Shown here: positions 37,801 through 48,190 of the stretch, in pieces
Layout of the letters: every line of letters begins with the position of its first letter
Position numbering within the stretch: the stretch's first letter is position 1
From: Liolophura sinensis
Lineage: Eukaryota > Mollusca > Polyplacophora > Chitonida > Chitonidae
Assembly: GCF_032854445.1 (NCBI RefSeq)
Contig: NC_088303.1
Span: 2,921,501-2,985,500, forward strand
Direction of reading: 5' to 3'
DNA length: 64,000 bases
The notes under the pieces: generated by a model
Told to the model about the DNA's origin: nothing
Seen by the model: the letters and a program-made list of their open reading frames with translations, nothing else
The model's database searches: none
Program-made: the position numbers and the translations under genes

Positions 37801-39820
37801 GTTTCCACCCACCATAATGCTGGCTAACACTTATATTTCATATAAGTGAAATATTCTTAAGTATGGTAAAAAACACCAATCAAATAAATAAATAAAACCA
37901 CAATGACAACATACATGTCTGTATGCCTTTTCCATGTGTTGCCATGTGTTGCCATGGTAGTAACAATCAGCTTCGTCTATGATACATGTAACGTCATGGA
38001 GGCAGGCCCTGGTCTAAGGTTTGGAACTTGATTTTAGTTTCCTGGATAAGATCAATTATTATAAGTTTCACAAATGAATGACACAAGGCCCTTGACATGG
38101 GTAGGTTAACATTAGTGCGTATCTGTTTTATTGTAGACACTTTTAGGATTTTTGTGTGCCCGTGCTGTGTATGTGTGTGGTTATATTTCTGTACTATGTA
38201 GTACATATTTCTCTGTACACAGATAATTTAAATATACATGTATTTGATATTCCCAGAAACTGATGACTGTCCAAGAAGTAGAAGAAAGTTTAAAAATATC
38301 AGAAGCAAAGGAGAAAGAGCTTATGGTTGATGAGGATGAGATGACTAAAAGGTAGGCTTTTCTGTCTCATACAAGATAATCAAATGTGTTTTAAAGTGAT
38401 GTCAAGTTTCAGGAAAAAGAGAACAAAAGAAAAAAGTCATCAGCAGTATTACCACTGAAAACAGTATCTAAACAAAAAACAACAACTTTACATTTCAAAT
38501 TTTCTTGTTTAGAATTAAAAGGATTTAAATATTTCATTTTCAAGGTGGGCTTTATTTACCATGTTTATCACTGGCTATTTCATTTTTTTTTTTTTGAAAA
38601 TGCACAAATTTAAGAATTCTCCTTACTGTCAGTTTGTTTGACATATGAAGAAAGAAAAGCTTGTGATGTTAATCGCCCCGAACACTACCAATAAGGTCGA
38701 ATAGGTACACCTTAGACATCAAGTGTTTCAATGTACTTAATTCTGCAGGTATTTTGGGTACATTTTTCAGAAATGTGTCTGATGACAGGTCATCATAGTT
38801 GTTGTCATTTCCTTTTTTATTACCAGCCTTATCTTATCACACAAAGAATGTAGCTGCTGTAAAGACAGTTTCTTAAAAAGTACAGCATGAGCACAATAAC
38901 ACGAGGGGAATATTCCAGCGTTGATTCCGTGCGTACATACTGAGATCAAGGTCGGCACACGTATAGAGCACAGTAACATGAGGGGAATATTCCAGTGTTG
39001 ATTCCTTGTGTACATACTGAGATCAGGGTTGGCACACATATAGAGCACAGTAACATGGGGGGGATATTCCATCATTGATTCCGTGTGTACATCCTGAGAT
39101 CAGGGTTGGCGCACATATAGAGCACAGTAACACGAGGGGAATATTACAACGTTGATTCCTTGTGTACATACTGAGATCAGGGTTGGCGCACATATAGAGC
39201 ACAGTAACATGGGGGGGATATTCCATCATTGATTCCGTGTGTACATACTGAGATCAGGGTTGGCACACATATAGAGCACAATAACATGAGGGGAATATTC
39301 CAGCGTTGATTCCGTCTGTACATATGAAGTACCATTAATTATTGAATTCCTGACTTCGTGTATTGTGTATAAGAATAAAATGTTTAAAAAAAATGTTAAA
39401 ATGTTAAACAAAATGTCAGGGTTGGTATCTTAAAAGTATTGTATGTATTGACCTGAAGGATTACATGCATATAAAGCACAGTGACACAAGGAGATGCTCC
39501 TGCGCTGATGGTCTGCGAGCATCTTAATTTCTGTAAATTCCCATATTCACGATTTCAGTTCCTTATGCATTGAGCTAAAGTTTTGCATTCATTTGTCTTA
39601 TACAGGAGATCTCTTAGCCTTGCTATTAGTTCGAAGTTTGTTTTTATTGTGTATTGTTTGATAAGTGCTCTGACTGTATTACAGATATGAAACACTTATT
39701 GGAACCATCGCCAAGAAGTTTGCAAAGAAGCGTCATCGATCAGCTGTGAATAGTGAGGTGAGTGAGGGCAGTAGCAACCCCAAAAAAGCCAAGAGAGAAT
39801 TCCTCAAACCAGGAGACTGA
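31781..39820 (+). CDS. MPHOSPH6: M-phase phosphoprotein 6, nuclear exosome cofactor
   Basis: Five exons: 31781-31840, 33112-33224, 35866-35956, 38257-38351, 39685-39820. All are GT-AG with matching phases, giving 164 residues, close to the roughly 160 of vertebrate MPP6. Family landmarks in order: SRLSKNLLQMKFM at the amino terminus, EHWVLDIPELQEKE, CENLVFGRMSFKGLNPEIE, an acidic helix (MVDEDEMTKR), YETLIGTIAKKFAKKR, and a basic tail ending REFLKPGD. In other eukaryotes MPP6 binds the nuclear RNA exosome core and the helicase MTR4 and aids 5.8S rRNA 3' maturation; the GRMSF.G.NPE block is its most conserved part. The basic clusters KKFAKKRHR and PKKAKR could be nuclear-localisation signals. 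No frame problem was seen. The start is the only ATG before the conserved block in exon 1. Confidence 0.96.
31930..32045 (+). repeat. Dispersed repeat, partial copy
   Basis: Shortened copy of the 30968-31190 repeat, in MPHOSPH6 intron 1. Confidence 0.7.
32094..32409 (+). mobile_element. tRNA-related SINE, 5'-truncated, with target-site duplication
   Basis: Matches 37344-37709 over ordered blocks (gacctaagactttaaaagag, ggcttgggccgggcggctta, agtaagttgtctcagtgagg, catatgactgaaaaattgtt, cgacgttaaacc) and ends cactcact. The 13-bp direct repeat ccttctgtgatgt flanks it at 32081-32093 and 32410-32422. It lacks the tRNA-like head of the longer copy. Located in MPHOSPH6 intron 1. Confidence 0.88.
32500..32740 (+). 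repeat. Dispersed repeat, third copy
   Basis: Copy of the 30968-31190 repeat, including ggggagatgttgcat and the following gtttatca block, in MPHOSPH6 intron 1. Confidence 0.72.
33112..33224 (+). CDS. MPHOSPH6: MPHOSPH6 exon 2
   Basis: 113 nt, phase 0 to 2, with acceptor CATTTTTCAG and donor GTGAGA. Encodes FMRRSVIRIEKEQNEEEQ, then DDEHWVLDIPELQEK. Confidence 0.95.
33352..33505 (+). repeat. Dispersed 'cattatggtggg' element, partial
   Basis: Blocks atttgattggtgttttacgc, ctcaagaatatttcacttat, cagcattatggtggtaggaa, gggggaaacccacaaccttc and cgcaggttgctgg. Located in MPHOSPH6 intron 2. A related tail fragment (catttaacaccagtcaaata) is at about 33655-33780. Confidence 0.85.
34027..34144. repeat. 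118-bp direct repeat, left copy
   Basis: From gcagtttttatgtg to gttgactctt; about 97 percent identical by eye to 34429-34546, in the same orientation and 402 bp away. Confidence 0.9.
34286..34435 (+). pseudogene. Retrotransposon gag-like fragment
   Basis: An ORF opens at 34286 and reads about 50 residues with KIPPLFAQSKPYSRWVDEV, then KVWQTVTELDPKKQGPAIAL. The pattern 'P.F....Y..W..E...W...T.L...KQ..A.ALSL' is that of short amino-terminal gag-like regions in animal LTR retrotransposons. After LSLQFLCA the reading continues only into the 118-bp repeat, so the element is truncated. No reverse transcriptase or integrase sequence follows. Family identity is from memory of the pattern, not from a search. 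Confidence 0.55.
34429..34546. repeat. 118-bp direct repeat, right copy
   Basis: Second copy of 34027-34144. It begins directly at the end of the gag-like segment. A run of about 22 A lies between the copies at 34209-34230. Confidence 0.9.
34547..35865 (+). other. MPHOSPH6 intron 2 remainder, nothing recognised
   Basis: A+T-rich intron sequence without tandem arrays. A 14-bp inverted repeat (tctcatcctataag / cttataggatgaga) lies at 35030-35066. No coding signal was seen. Confidence 0.5.
35866..35956 (+). CDS. MPHOSPH6: MPHOSPH6 exon 3
   Basis: 91 nt, phase 2 to 0, with acceptor TTATCTTGCAG and donor GTACTT. Encodes SRYQLEPSYAPCENLVFGRM, then SFKGLNPEIE, the signature block of the family. 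Confidence 0.96.
36768..36837. repeat. 18-bp tandem repeat, 3 copies
   Basis: Unit gaagcgatgttttgaaga, in MPHOSPH6 intron 3. Confidence 0.9.
36872..37122. repeat. 49-bp tandem repeat, 5 copies
   Basis: Unit gaatccactcgaacaccagt, then cggtaaattgatcaaagtag, then ctaaatttt. The first copy is slightly diverged (attcgaccaccagttcgg). Located in MPHOSPH6 intron 3. Confidence 0.95.
37344..37709 (+). mobile_element. tRNA-derived SINE, full length, with target-site duplication
   Basis: The head contains an A-box-like tagcacagttgg (37358-37369) and a degenerate B-box region (gatccaggatcaatcc). A conserved body (cacctaagactttaaaagag, ggctcgggcggggcggcttg) follows, and the tail is cgacgttaaaccccaagcac plus (tcac)n. 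The 13-bp direct repeat caaaatgcatgct flanks it at 37331-37343 and 37710-37722. It sits inside or against the reverse-oriented element that follows, so it is probably the younger insertion. Confidence 0.92.
37711..37900 (-). repeat. Dispersed 'cattatggtggg' element, reverse orientation
   Basis: Reverse-complement blocks: gctggcttcctctccggcca, gcaacctgcggatggttgtg, ccaccataatgctggc, cacttatatttcatataagt, then caccaatcaaataaataaat. Located in MPHOSPH6 intron 3. Confidence 0.85.
38257..38351 (+). CDS. MPHOSPH6: MPHOSPH6 exon 4
   Basis: 95 nt, phase 0 to 2, with acceptor TATTCCCAG and donor GTAGGC. Encodes KLMTVQEVEESLKISEAKEK, then ELMVDEDEMTK, an acidic helical segment. Confidence 0.94.
38880..39325. 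repeat. About 78-bp tandem repeat, 5.6 copies
   Basis: Unit agcacagtaacatgagggga, then atattccagcgttgattccg, then tgtgtacatactgagatcag and ggttggcacacatatag. Two kinds of unit (acatgaggggaa and acatgggggg) alternate. Located in MPHOSPH6 intron 4. Confidence 0.93.
39685..39820 (+). CDS. MPHOSPH6: MPHOSPH6 exon 5 and stop
   Basis: 136 nt ending in TGA, with acceptor ACTGTATTACAG. Encodes RYETLIGTIAKKFAKKRHR, a short Ser/Asn stretch, then NPKKAKREFLKPGD. Confidence 0.96.
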
Positions 39821-40217
39821 CTCTACAAAACTTAAGCTGCAAGACAATAACCTTTGGCTTTCTGCCAGTGGGAAAAATACAGGCCCTATCAACAAGGTGG
39901 TTGACATGCCAGATTAATTGAGGAAAATGACAGCAGAGGTTTGGAAAGAGAGGTCTCTAAATCTGCGGGCTGATACTTCTAAGCTGCAAGACAGAACATG
40001 TTGGCTTTCTACAAAGGCGTGAAATGCAGTTGTACAAAGTCTTAGGTGACGAAATGGCAGCTGTAGCTCCTTCTGACAGAACAACCCCAAATGGTTGGTA
40101 CACATACATGTAAGAACAACAGTTTCATAATCATAGGCTTCCTCTCAGATGGAAAGCATTTTCACTGTTGAGGAGAAAAAAATTGTAATTAAGAATATCT
40201 GGAAGGTTAACTTATAA

Positions 40218-40223
40218 AATAAA
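40218..40223 (+). terminator. MPHOSPH6: Candidate polyadenylation signal of MPHOSPH6
   Basis: First AATAAA after the stop, about 400 nt downstream. The 3' UTR could instead extend further. 39821-41049 contains no other feature that I recognise. Confidence 0.4.
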
Positions 40224-41049
40224 CATCTACATTGTTCATAGAAAAAATAAGTGTTTATGAATTTAGTTTTTGGAAAATCTGGAAATCGAGAAGTACTGTG
40301 AGGACAGTTGAAGGCAGGAAAGCTTTTAACATTTTGAAATAAGGAAATACATTTTGTGAAAATCAGAAGTGAAAGCATGATCTATTATGCCCTATACTCC
40401 ATAGTTATGTATATTTATAAGTATAACTGCCCAAAATGGTACATGTACTTGTGTGTAGTGCTCAGTAAAGCTTTCCATGTATTAATGACTTGTCTGGTTT
40501 ATCAATCTGACCTGTCAAGATGGTTATTGTGTTGTCTTGGCAGACATTTAAACATGTTATGTTATGTGCTGAACGGCTTTCAGAGGCACATGAAGGCCTT
40601 CGAATAATAGATCATACTTTTGATGCCAGCACTTAGCTTTCTCTGATGAGTAGTTAATCTTTACCAGAACTTTAAAGTGGCTCTGTGAAGCCCATAATCT
40701 TTCACAATCGAGCAAAATGTGTTGCTTGGAATATGCTAATCTTGAGGTGAAATCCCGTGGTATAATTCCAGAAAATGACGTCACACAACTCTCGTATCAT
40801 ACAAGTAAAACTTGTCAGGTTTTGATTTGCATTTTAACTGCAATGAATCCAGAATGAAAATTTAAATTATATTTCAAATGTTGACAAAACCTGTCTGGTG
40901 GAATGAGATGCTCTTCAGATAATGTAGAACCTATCTTACCTTGGTGTACTACAAGGGTGTATCGGGTGGACATTTCCTTGCTTCATACATGGCAGTGTTA
41001 ATAATCTGGTCATAATTGCGAAAAGACATGGGTTTTGACCAAGTGACCA

Positions 41050-42135
41050 TGATTCTGTGATTTTATCATTCTCACTTTTCATGGGGAATGTGAATATAGA
41101 ATTCTGTAACTTTCATTGCTGTCACTGTTTATGGGGACTGTGAACATAGAATTCTGTGACATTCATCGCTCTCACTGATCATGGGAACTGTAAACATAGA
41201 ATTCTGTAACTTCCATTGCTCCCACTGTTCATGGAAACTGAACTTAGAATTCTGTGACATTCATCGCTCTCACTGTTCATGGGGAAGGTGAACATAGAAT
41301 TCTGTGACTTTCCATGCTCTCACTGTTCATGGGGACTGTGAACATAGAATTCTGTGATTTTATCACTCTCACTTTTCATGGGGAATGGGAACATAGAATT
41401 CTGTGACTTCATCACTCATTGTTCATGGGGAATGTGAACATAGAATTCTGTGACTTTCATCGCTCTCACTGTTCATGGGGACTGTGAACATAGAATTCTG
41501 TGACATTCATCATCTCACTGTTCATGGGGAATGTGAACATAGAATTCTGTGAGTTTCCACGCTCTCACTGTTCATGGGGACTGTGAACATAGAATTCTGT
41601 GATTTTATCACTCTCACTTTTCATGGGGAATGTGAACATAGAATTCTGTGATTTTATCACTCTCACTTTTCATGGGGAATGGGAACATAGAATTCTGTGA
41701 CTTTCATCACTCATTGTTCATGGGGAATGTGAACATAGAATTCTGTGAGTTTCCACGCTCTCAGTGTTCATGGGGACTGTGAACATAGAATTCTGTGACA
41801 TTCATCATCTCACTGTTCATGGGGACTGTGAACATAGAATTCTGTGATTTTATCACTCTCACTTTTCATGGGGAATGTGAACATAGAATTCTGTGAGTTT
41901 CCACGCTCTCACTGTTCATGGGGACTGTGAACATAGAATTCTGTGACTTTCCACGCTCTCACTGTTCATTGGGACTGTGAACATAGAATTCTGTGATTTT
42001 TCATCGCTCTCACTGTTCATGGGGAATGTGAACGTAGAATTCTGTGATTTTCCACACTCTCACTTTTCATGGCGACTGTGAACATAGAATTCTGTGACTT
42101 TCATCGCTCTCACTGTTCATGGGGACTGTGTAACA
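41050..42135. repeat. About 50-bp tandem repeat, 21 copies
   Basis: Unit catagaattctgtgactttc, then atcgctctcactgttcatgg, then ggactgtgaa. Nearly every unit carries an EcoRI site (gaattc). It lies 1.2 kb downstream of the MPHOSPH6 stop. Confidence 0.95.
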
Positions 42136-45100
42136 TTAAACAGTCGGTGAAGCTCAGGTCTAAAATTGAATGTTTGTTGAAGACCACATGTCTTCCAGCT
42201 GTATTTGCCACGATATGGCTGCAGTATTCATAATGTGAGGTCACGTCAAGACAAAATCATTCATTCTTCATCCAACATGATGTGCATATCTATACATTAA
42301 CTGTGAGAAAGTTTGTCAGTAACTAGCCAGAGGTGAATGGCTTACCCAAGGCACTCCAGTTTCCTCCACACATCTAAATAACTGCCATCAATAAAAGTGA
42401 AAAATGATTGAGTATGGTCTTAAGTAGATGTCAAATAAATACATTGCTCAATCCTGTAACATTAGGTGCTTGATAATATGGATTCTGACGTATCTTTAAT
42501 GATTTGCTATCTATACAATCAAGTTGTGTAAAATTTTACAATTATGTAAAAGATAATTATCCATTTAAAAGGAAATGAAATGACATTGTTAATTTGATAG
42601 TTAATATGCAAGAGTGGTTCGATTTGTGTTTTTTCTTGTTATCTCTGAATGATATTTGATTGTTTAAGTGAAAGTTATTAAGACAAAGCAAATACAAATT
42701 TCTTTCATTTTCATTTCATATCGGTGTGTATTACATTTAGCTTATGCATGTTCATTGAAATATTGATATTGATGGATTTATCATTCATCTTGCACGTAAA
42801 TTTGTTGTGATTGCTTTCCATAGACCAGCAAGATCAAATCTTTTTCTCTCAAAAAGGAAATTTCTAGAAACTTCATTGAAGTTTCAGTGGGAAGCTGAAT
42901 TTTTCCTGAATAAAATCCTGCTGTTTAAGGACACTTCCTTCCTTAAGTCTTTCAACGCACTGTTTGTTAAACCTAAACAGATGGCTGTATCATTTGAGGA
43001 GATTTTTTCCCTTTGAAGTGTGAAATGAAAAGTGTGTGATGTTTAACCTGGATTTCAGAATGTTGTAGCTGTAAAAAAAAATTAACCTATTTTACCTGCT
43101 CATAAAAGTGTGAATCAACAGGTTGTAAGTTTGAAAGAGGAATTTCACACCTGTCAGGCCAGTTGGATCAAAGTTAATGTTAAAAATATAATGGGGCAAA
43201 TGATATTTAACGATTGTCTTAAGTATGGCGTGGAATTGGCATTGTTCTGTGCACAGTCCAGGAAGATTTGTTACAATATGTGACGTGCGGTTTGTAAATA
43301 AAGACCTTGAAAAATACGCTATGTTAAAAACGAGTAGCAGTGTCGAGTCTTCATGTAAGGTGACATCAAGTTTCGTGCTTTACTTTGCAAGGAGCATCAA
43401 GATGATGAGCGGCTTATCTCCATGCGCTAAGGGTTCGACCAGAAACATGGCCGCCGTCATACAAGAGAAACATTCTTGAGTAGAGCTTTGAACACCAATC
43501 TGTCAATGAAGATCATTATTTCTCTTGACCAGCCAAAGGATTGCCAGCCAGATCCTTCCACACTTTCAGGGGAATCACAGTAGATATCTTGAAGTCATTT
43601 CAGTTTAAATGTAAGGTAGGCCCTCTAGGCGAATGATTCTTTGCTTCCTGGTCACTATTTAGACGGTAATGCAAGCACTGGTTTCGTGGGTGCCAGTTTA
43701 TCATACGGCAAATACCTTAAATCTCGCCCCTGACGAAGGTCTTCATGTGGCCTAATTATGAGGTTTCCTCTGGTCTTCGAAAGGTTGTTTAGAAGTTTGT
43801 TTAGGAGATCGGATGCTATCTTACACGAAAAATGTATGTTACACCACCAAAAGTAGTATTCTATGATATATTTGCTTCTCTAAGTACAACTGTTAGTCGA
43901 AATTTTAAGGCATTTACCGTACATGTAATTCAAATGTGTAGGGTGTTCAGCATTCTGTATTCAACATAATACCGTCAGTGAAGCATCACAAAATGCAAAC
44001 CTGAGCCACTATCCAGGCCCTTGCCGAGTGGTGCAAAATGATCCCTGTATTTCGAAGTTGTTGGCCTCCTTGGGCGAGGTTTTCAGTACGCCACCGCGGC
44101 GCAACGACCCAGAAGCCTCTCACTTATGTGGTCGCCGTGAGCTCCGGCCGCACGTCGGAAGGTCTGCCATCAACGTGGTCGTGGATTTCCCCCAGGGTTA
44201 TGCCCTCTTTCCTCCCACCATAATGCTGGCCGCCATCGTATAAGTGAAATATAAATGAGTATTTCGTAAACATAAATCAAGTAAATAAATAAATATTTGG
44301 ATCGTAAAATCACAGGAGGCGTTAGTTCAATCCCAAATATCGAGTGATTTATTCAAGGGATCTGTCGTATACCAGCCGTCAACCAAAATGGACGTCCCAG
44401 GTCAATAATCACATGGTCAGTTTCTAAAGCAACGCTCAACACAAACGCTCAAAGAACTCAGAAAGTATAGAAAGTACCGGGCCAAATTCAGACGGATTGA
44501 AACAAAGCGAAGAAGACAACATTTCTCATTGATGATGCAAAGACATAAGAAATGTTTTTGGTGAATGAATGAATAAATGAATGATAACGGTATCCAACAT
44601 CAGTCTAAAACAAGAAAAGTAATAATGAAGTCTATTATGGGCACAGACAAACTACTGAACACGGATGGGACCGTAACTATGATGGAAAGCCATAATCACA
44701 TTTAAAGGTGGAGAAAACCTTAAAATGACAAAGTTCAGATGAAAGAGTGCGAAAACTTATTCCTTTAATATTTTTTCCGATTTTTCCTAAAGGAGAAAAA
44801 TCACTTGAAAATAACATATTTGCGCTAGAATTTGTTCTTTTCAGCTAACAAATGTATTAAACCTCAACTAGGATCATATTTATATTTTTAATATGTTATA
44901 TAATATTATCATAAATTAGGTTAAATGCATATGTTTTGATATGAACAACAAATTTACATTCAAATAAATTTGCTAAATTAGATAACCATCACATCCTTAT
45001 TTAGAACATTATTATGTAACAACAGTAAATACCTAAAGTTGGTCCCAAATACCCACTATACAAAAATATTCTCAAACACCCTTTTCTCTTGAAAACAAAA

Positions 45101-45256
45101 TCCAAAAAATATTAAAGATCATATTTGCAAATAAGTTTGACGCTCTTTCGTCTGATTTTGGCATCATTTCTATGTTTTCTTCTCCTTTACTGAGAGCCTG
45201 CGTGTAAGGTGAAGATGTGATGGATGAAGGAAAAGATCTTTCCTTGAACTAAAAAC
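42136..45256. other. Intergenic, repeat fragments only
   Basis: At about 42310-42430 there is a fragment resembling the tail of the SINE at 56890-57275 (gtttgtcagtaactagccag, tggcttac, gtgaaaaatgattgagtatg). 44050-44290 holds a reversed dispersed element listed separately. Short ORFs at 42807 and 43225 have no recognised features. Nothing else is seen. Confidence 0.5.
44050..44292 (-). repeat. Dispersed 'cattatggtggg' element, reverse orientation
   Basis: Blocks gaagcctctcacttatgtgg, gtcgccgtgagctccggccg, ggtcgtggatttcccccagg, cctcccaccataatgctggc, cgtataagtgaaatat, then the aagtaaataaataaat tail. Confidence 0.82.
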
Positions 45257-45490
45257 AATAATCTAAAATTTTACAGAAAGTCTCTTATCTGAGTGATGTT
45301 AGAATGTATTCTGTTATCGCAGTAGATTATTCTGTTAAATATCACAAATATTCTATATTTTCATCATAACCATTCTGTTAGACTAACATAATTTTATGTT
45401 GAATGTGACACAATATTGTGTTGTAATAACAGAATACACTCCAGCATTACTCAAACAACAAACTTTCTGTTAAATTTAACAATTTAATTT
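45256..45490. mobile_element. MITE-like inverted-repeat element
   Basis: The first about 60 bp (aaattttacagaaagtctct, then gagtgatgttagaatgtatt, then ctgttat) are the imperfect reverse complement of the last about 60 bp (ataacagaatacactccagc, attactcaaacaac, aaactttctgttaaattt). The interior also contains attctgtta and taacagaa words. No ORF. Small size, long terminal inverted repeats and A+T richness suit a MITE; no clear target-site duplication was identified. Confidence 0.65.
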
Positions 45491-47240
45491 TTCGGTCTAG
45501 ATGGACAATAATGAAAGCAGTGCTTGAGGTGTTTGTTTTTGTTTTCTACCTCATGGGACAGAGATACCGGTGGGTATAATGCTATCACATGCCATTTTTT
45601 CCACGCATCTCCTCATAGAGTTCCGCGGAGATTTCGATGGAAATTTGCCTACATCTTCCTTCAAGTATGATCTAAACTCGTCCATGCATGTGAATTGGTA
45701 ATGTGGAGTTTTTCCGCAATGATTACATTAAGTATTGGATCAGGAAGCTGTCTTATAGACAGACCAAGTCTTAACAATTTACCGAGCTAAAATTTTGAGT
45801 CAGTGTAATGATTTTTATTTTAGTATCGAGAGTTGTCATGACTTCCATAAAAATTAGCGTTTAATTTCACATTCAAGTCCTGGGAATTTCGTAAGAGGTA
45901 CATAACATATATTTGAAATTTTATGCAGATTGTAAATATGAATATGCTGAAATGTGGTGATGTAACAAATTATTTCTTGGATTTCTTTCGATGGGGGTGG
46001 GGTTGGAGGGGGAGGAGTACTAGACAGTTATATTTTCACATCAGCGCGGATGTAGATGTACTACTACTTCAGTATTGATGTTGACTGCTGAAATATGTGT
46101 CTTATAGTATCTCCTTTTAAGCATGGTACCAGTGTGTATTGGACCCGGGTGTACACCTGACTTGAGGTACTGAACCAATCTTTGAACTTTTTGCTGTATC
46201 CTATGACATGCATTTCTGTGGTAGCCTATAATAATCTCCATTATAAACAAGGAAAGCCTCTGAAACTCACATATTTTGTGACACACACTTTCAGGATGTG
46301 CCCAGTGTGTTAAATGTGTATCCCAAATAATGTGTTATCAGCAATATATATACATGTACTACATGCATTTCATTCCCTGTGAACCCATGTCCCGTTGACG
46401 AGGGAACCAGGTCCTCTGCATGCTTGTTTATAAAGCACCGTAGCACCCATCTCAAACAACTTCCCAGGCCTTTCACTTTACTGGAGATGTAGATAATTGG
46501 TGAAATCAAATGGTGTGGCTGTGAATGAAGAGTATCTTATCACAATCGTCAACGACTTACATGACTCGTTGCCAGACTCGTATATCAAACACAAAGATAT
46601 GCATACCGCTACATTAGTAATAATCATCCGAGTGAAACGGGCATTCTCGAAGATAAAAAGAAAATTACATGTACTATAAGATGTAACAAAAATTGTTTTG
46701 CCTCCATAGTTGTTTTAACCAGCTTAACTCTAACTACTTTTTTCTCGCTGAAAAAGAGATATATGCATAACATTGCAACGTGAACAAAGTGACAAAAATA
46801 TAGATCCATCTGGTCAAGCTTATTCGAAAATTTAAGCATAATCCCACGCACTGGAACTTGCACCCGGATGGACCGCGCTAGCACGAGAGACGGAGAGAGA
46901 CGTTAAGAGACGGATCCTAACGGGAGACAGCGTACATATACAAGAACATAACAGTATCCATTTGAACAGGACATCGTGATAAATGGGTCATCAGTAAGCG
47001 AAAAAGGTCAAAACCTCTCAAATACTTAACACATCTGTCACTCTAATCTATTGCGCAAGATCTTTTGCTCTGAACAAACTCAGTTATATCTACATGTATG
47101 TTGGCCTAACCCTGCGGATTTGGAAAGGTCATACAAACTTCCTCAACTCAACTCCCATTGGTTGAGATTACTGGGTCTAATCTACTCCATTATTCCCTTA
47201 TGTCTACCTAACCAAATGCTTGGGTAAAGGTCGGGCTTCA
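45491..47240. other. Intergenic, nothing recognised
   Basis: Unique-looking A+T-rich sequence. A G-rich stretch (gggggtggggttggaggggg, 45994-46013) could form a G-quadruplex. No exon, tandem array or transposon family is recognised. Confidence 0.5.
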
Positions 47241-47654
47241 TATATATGAACATCTCCATACCACAGTACACAGCACACAGTGCTAAGAGGACAGCAAGGA
47301 TTGAAATAATAGCTACAATTCTGTAACACAGGATGACTATCGTGAGTGAATTCCTACTTTATACTTTGTCATTTTGCGGGTGCAATATGCACCGTTAGGA
47401 TTAGTAAAAATTGTCGCTCTGTGGCTCTGAGGTTGGCCTAACCTTGAAAAATAGCGAAATCATACGTGAAATCCTGGTTGCGAGCAAATATGGTCCTCTA
47501 GCTATCATTAACATTAGCATGTTATGCATAGAGGAGGTAAGCCTATAAGGCTGAGTGTTACGTTTGTTGTACATTTATTTAATTGACAAACCCATTTGTC
47601 AGCGAATGCAAGCATTTTGCAACTGATAGTTGGCAAACAATATAATTCAGGGTC

Positions 47655-48046
47655 AGTGGAGGCGGGGTGGTTGTCGGGGAGTGTGTGTGTTGTGGAGGCG
47701 GGGTGGTTGTCGGGGAGTGCGTGTGTGTGGTGTGGAGGCGGGGTGGTTGTCGGGGAGTGTGTGTGTGTGTGTTGTGGAGGCGGGGTGGTTGTCATGGAGT
47801 GTGTGCGTGTGTGTGTTGTGGAAGCGGGGTGGTTGTCGGGGAGTGTGTGTGTGTATTGTGGAGGCGGGGTGGTTGTCGGGGAGTGCGTGTGTGTGGTGTG
47901 GAGGCGGGGTGGTTGTCGGGGAGTGTGTGCGTGTGTGTGTTGTGGAGGCGGGGTGGTTGTCAGGGAGAGTGTGTGTGTGTGTTGTGGAGGCGGGGTGGTT
48001 GTCGGGGAGTGCGTGTGTGTGTTGTGGAGGCGGGGTGGTTGTCGGG

Positions 48047-48115
<69 letters not shown>

Positions 48116-48117
48116 TG

Positions 48118-48169
<52 letters not shown>

Positions 48170-48185
48170 GAGGCGGGGTGGTTGT
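47655..48185. repeat. GT-rich minisatellite leading into (GT)n and (GTGC)n
   Basis: About a dozen copies of ggaggcggggtggttgtcgg plus ggagtg plus a variable (tg)n run (unit roughly 38-45 bp). A (gt)n tract at 48045-48118 and a (gcgt)n tract at about 48119-48168 follow, then a last copy of the ggaggcggggtgg unit. Alternating purine-pyrimidine runs of this kind favour Z-DNA. Confidence 0.95.
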
Positions 48186-48190
48186 CGGAG

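Noticed and set aside
43225-43479. 84-codon plus-strand ORF
   Set aside because: No recognised motif, no splice or neighbour support, and a length expected by chance in 64 kb.
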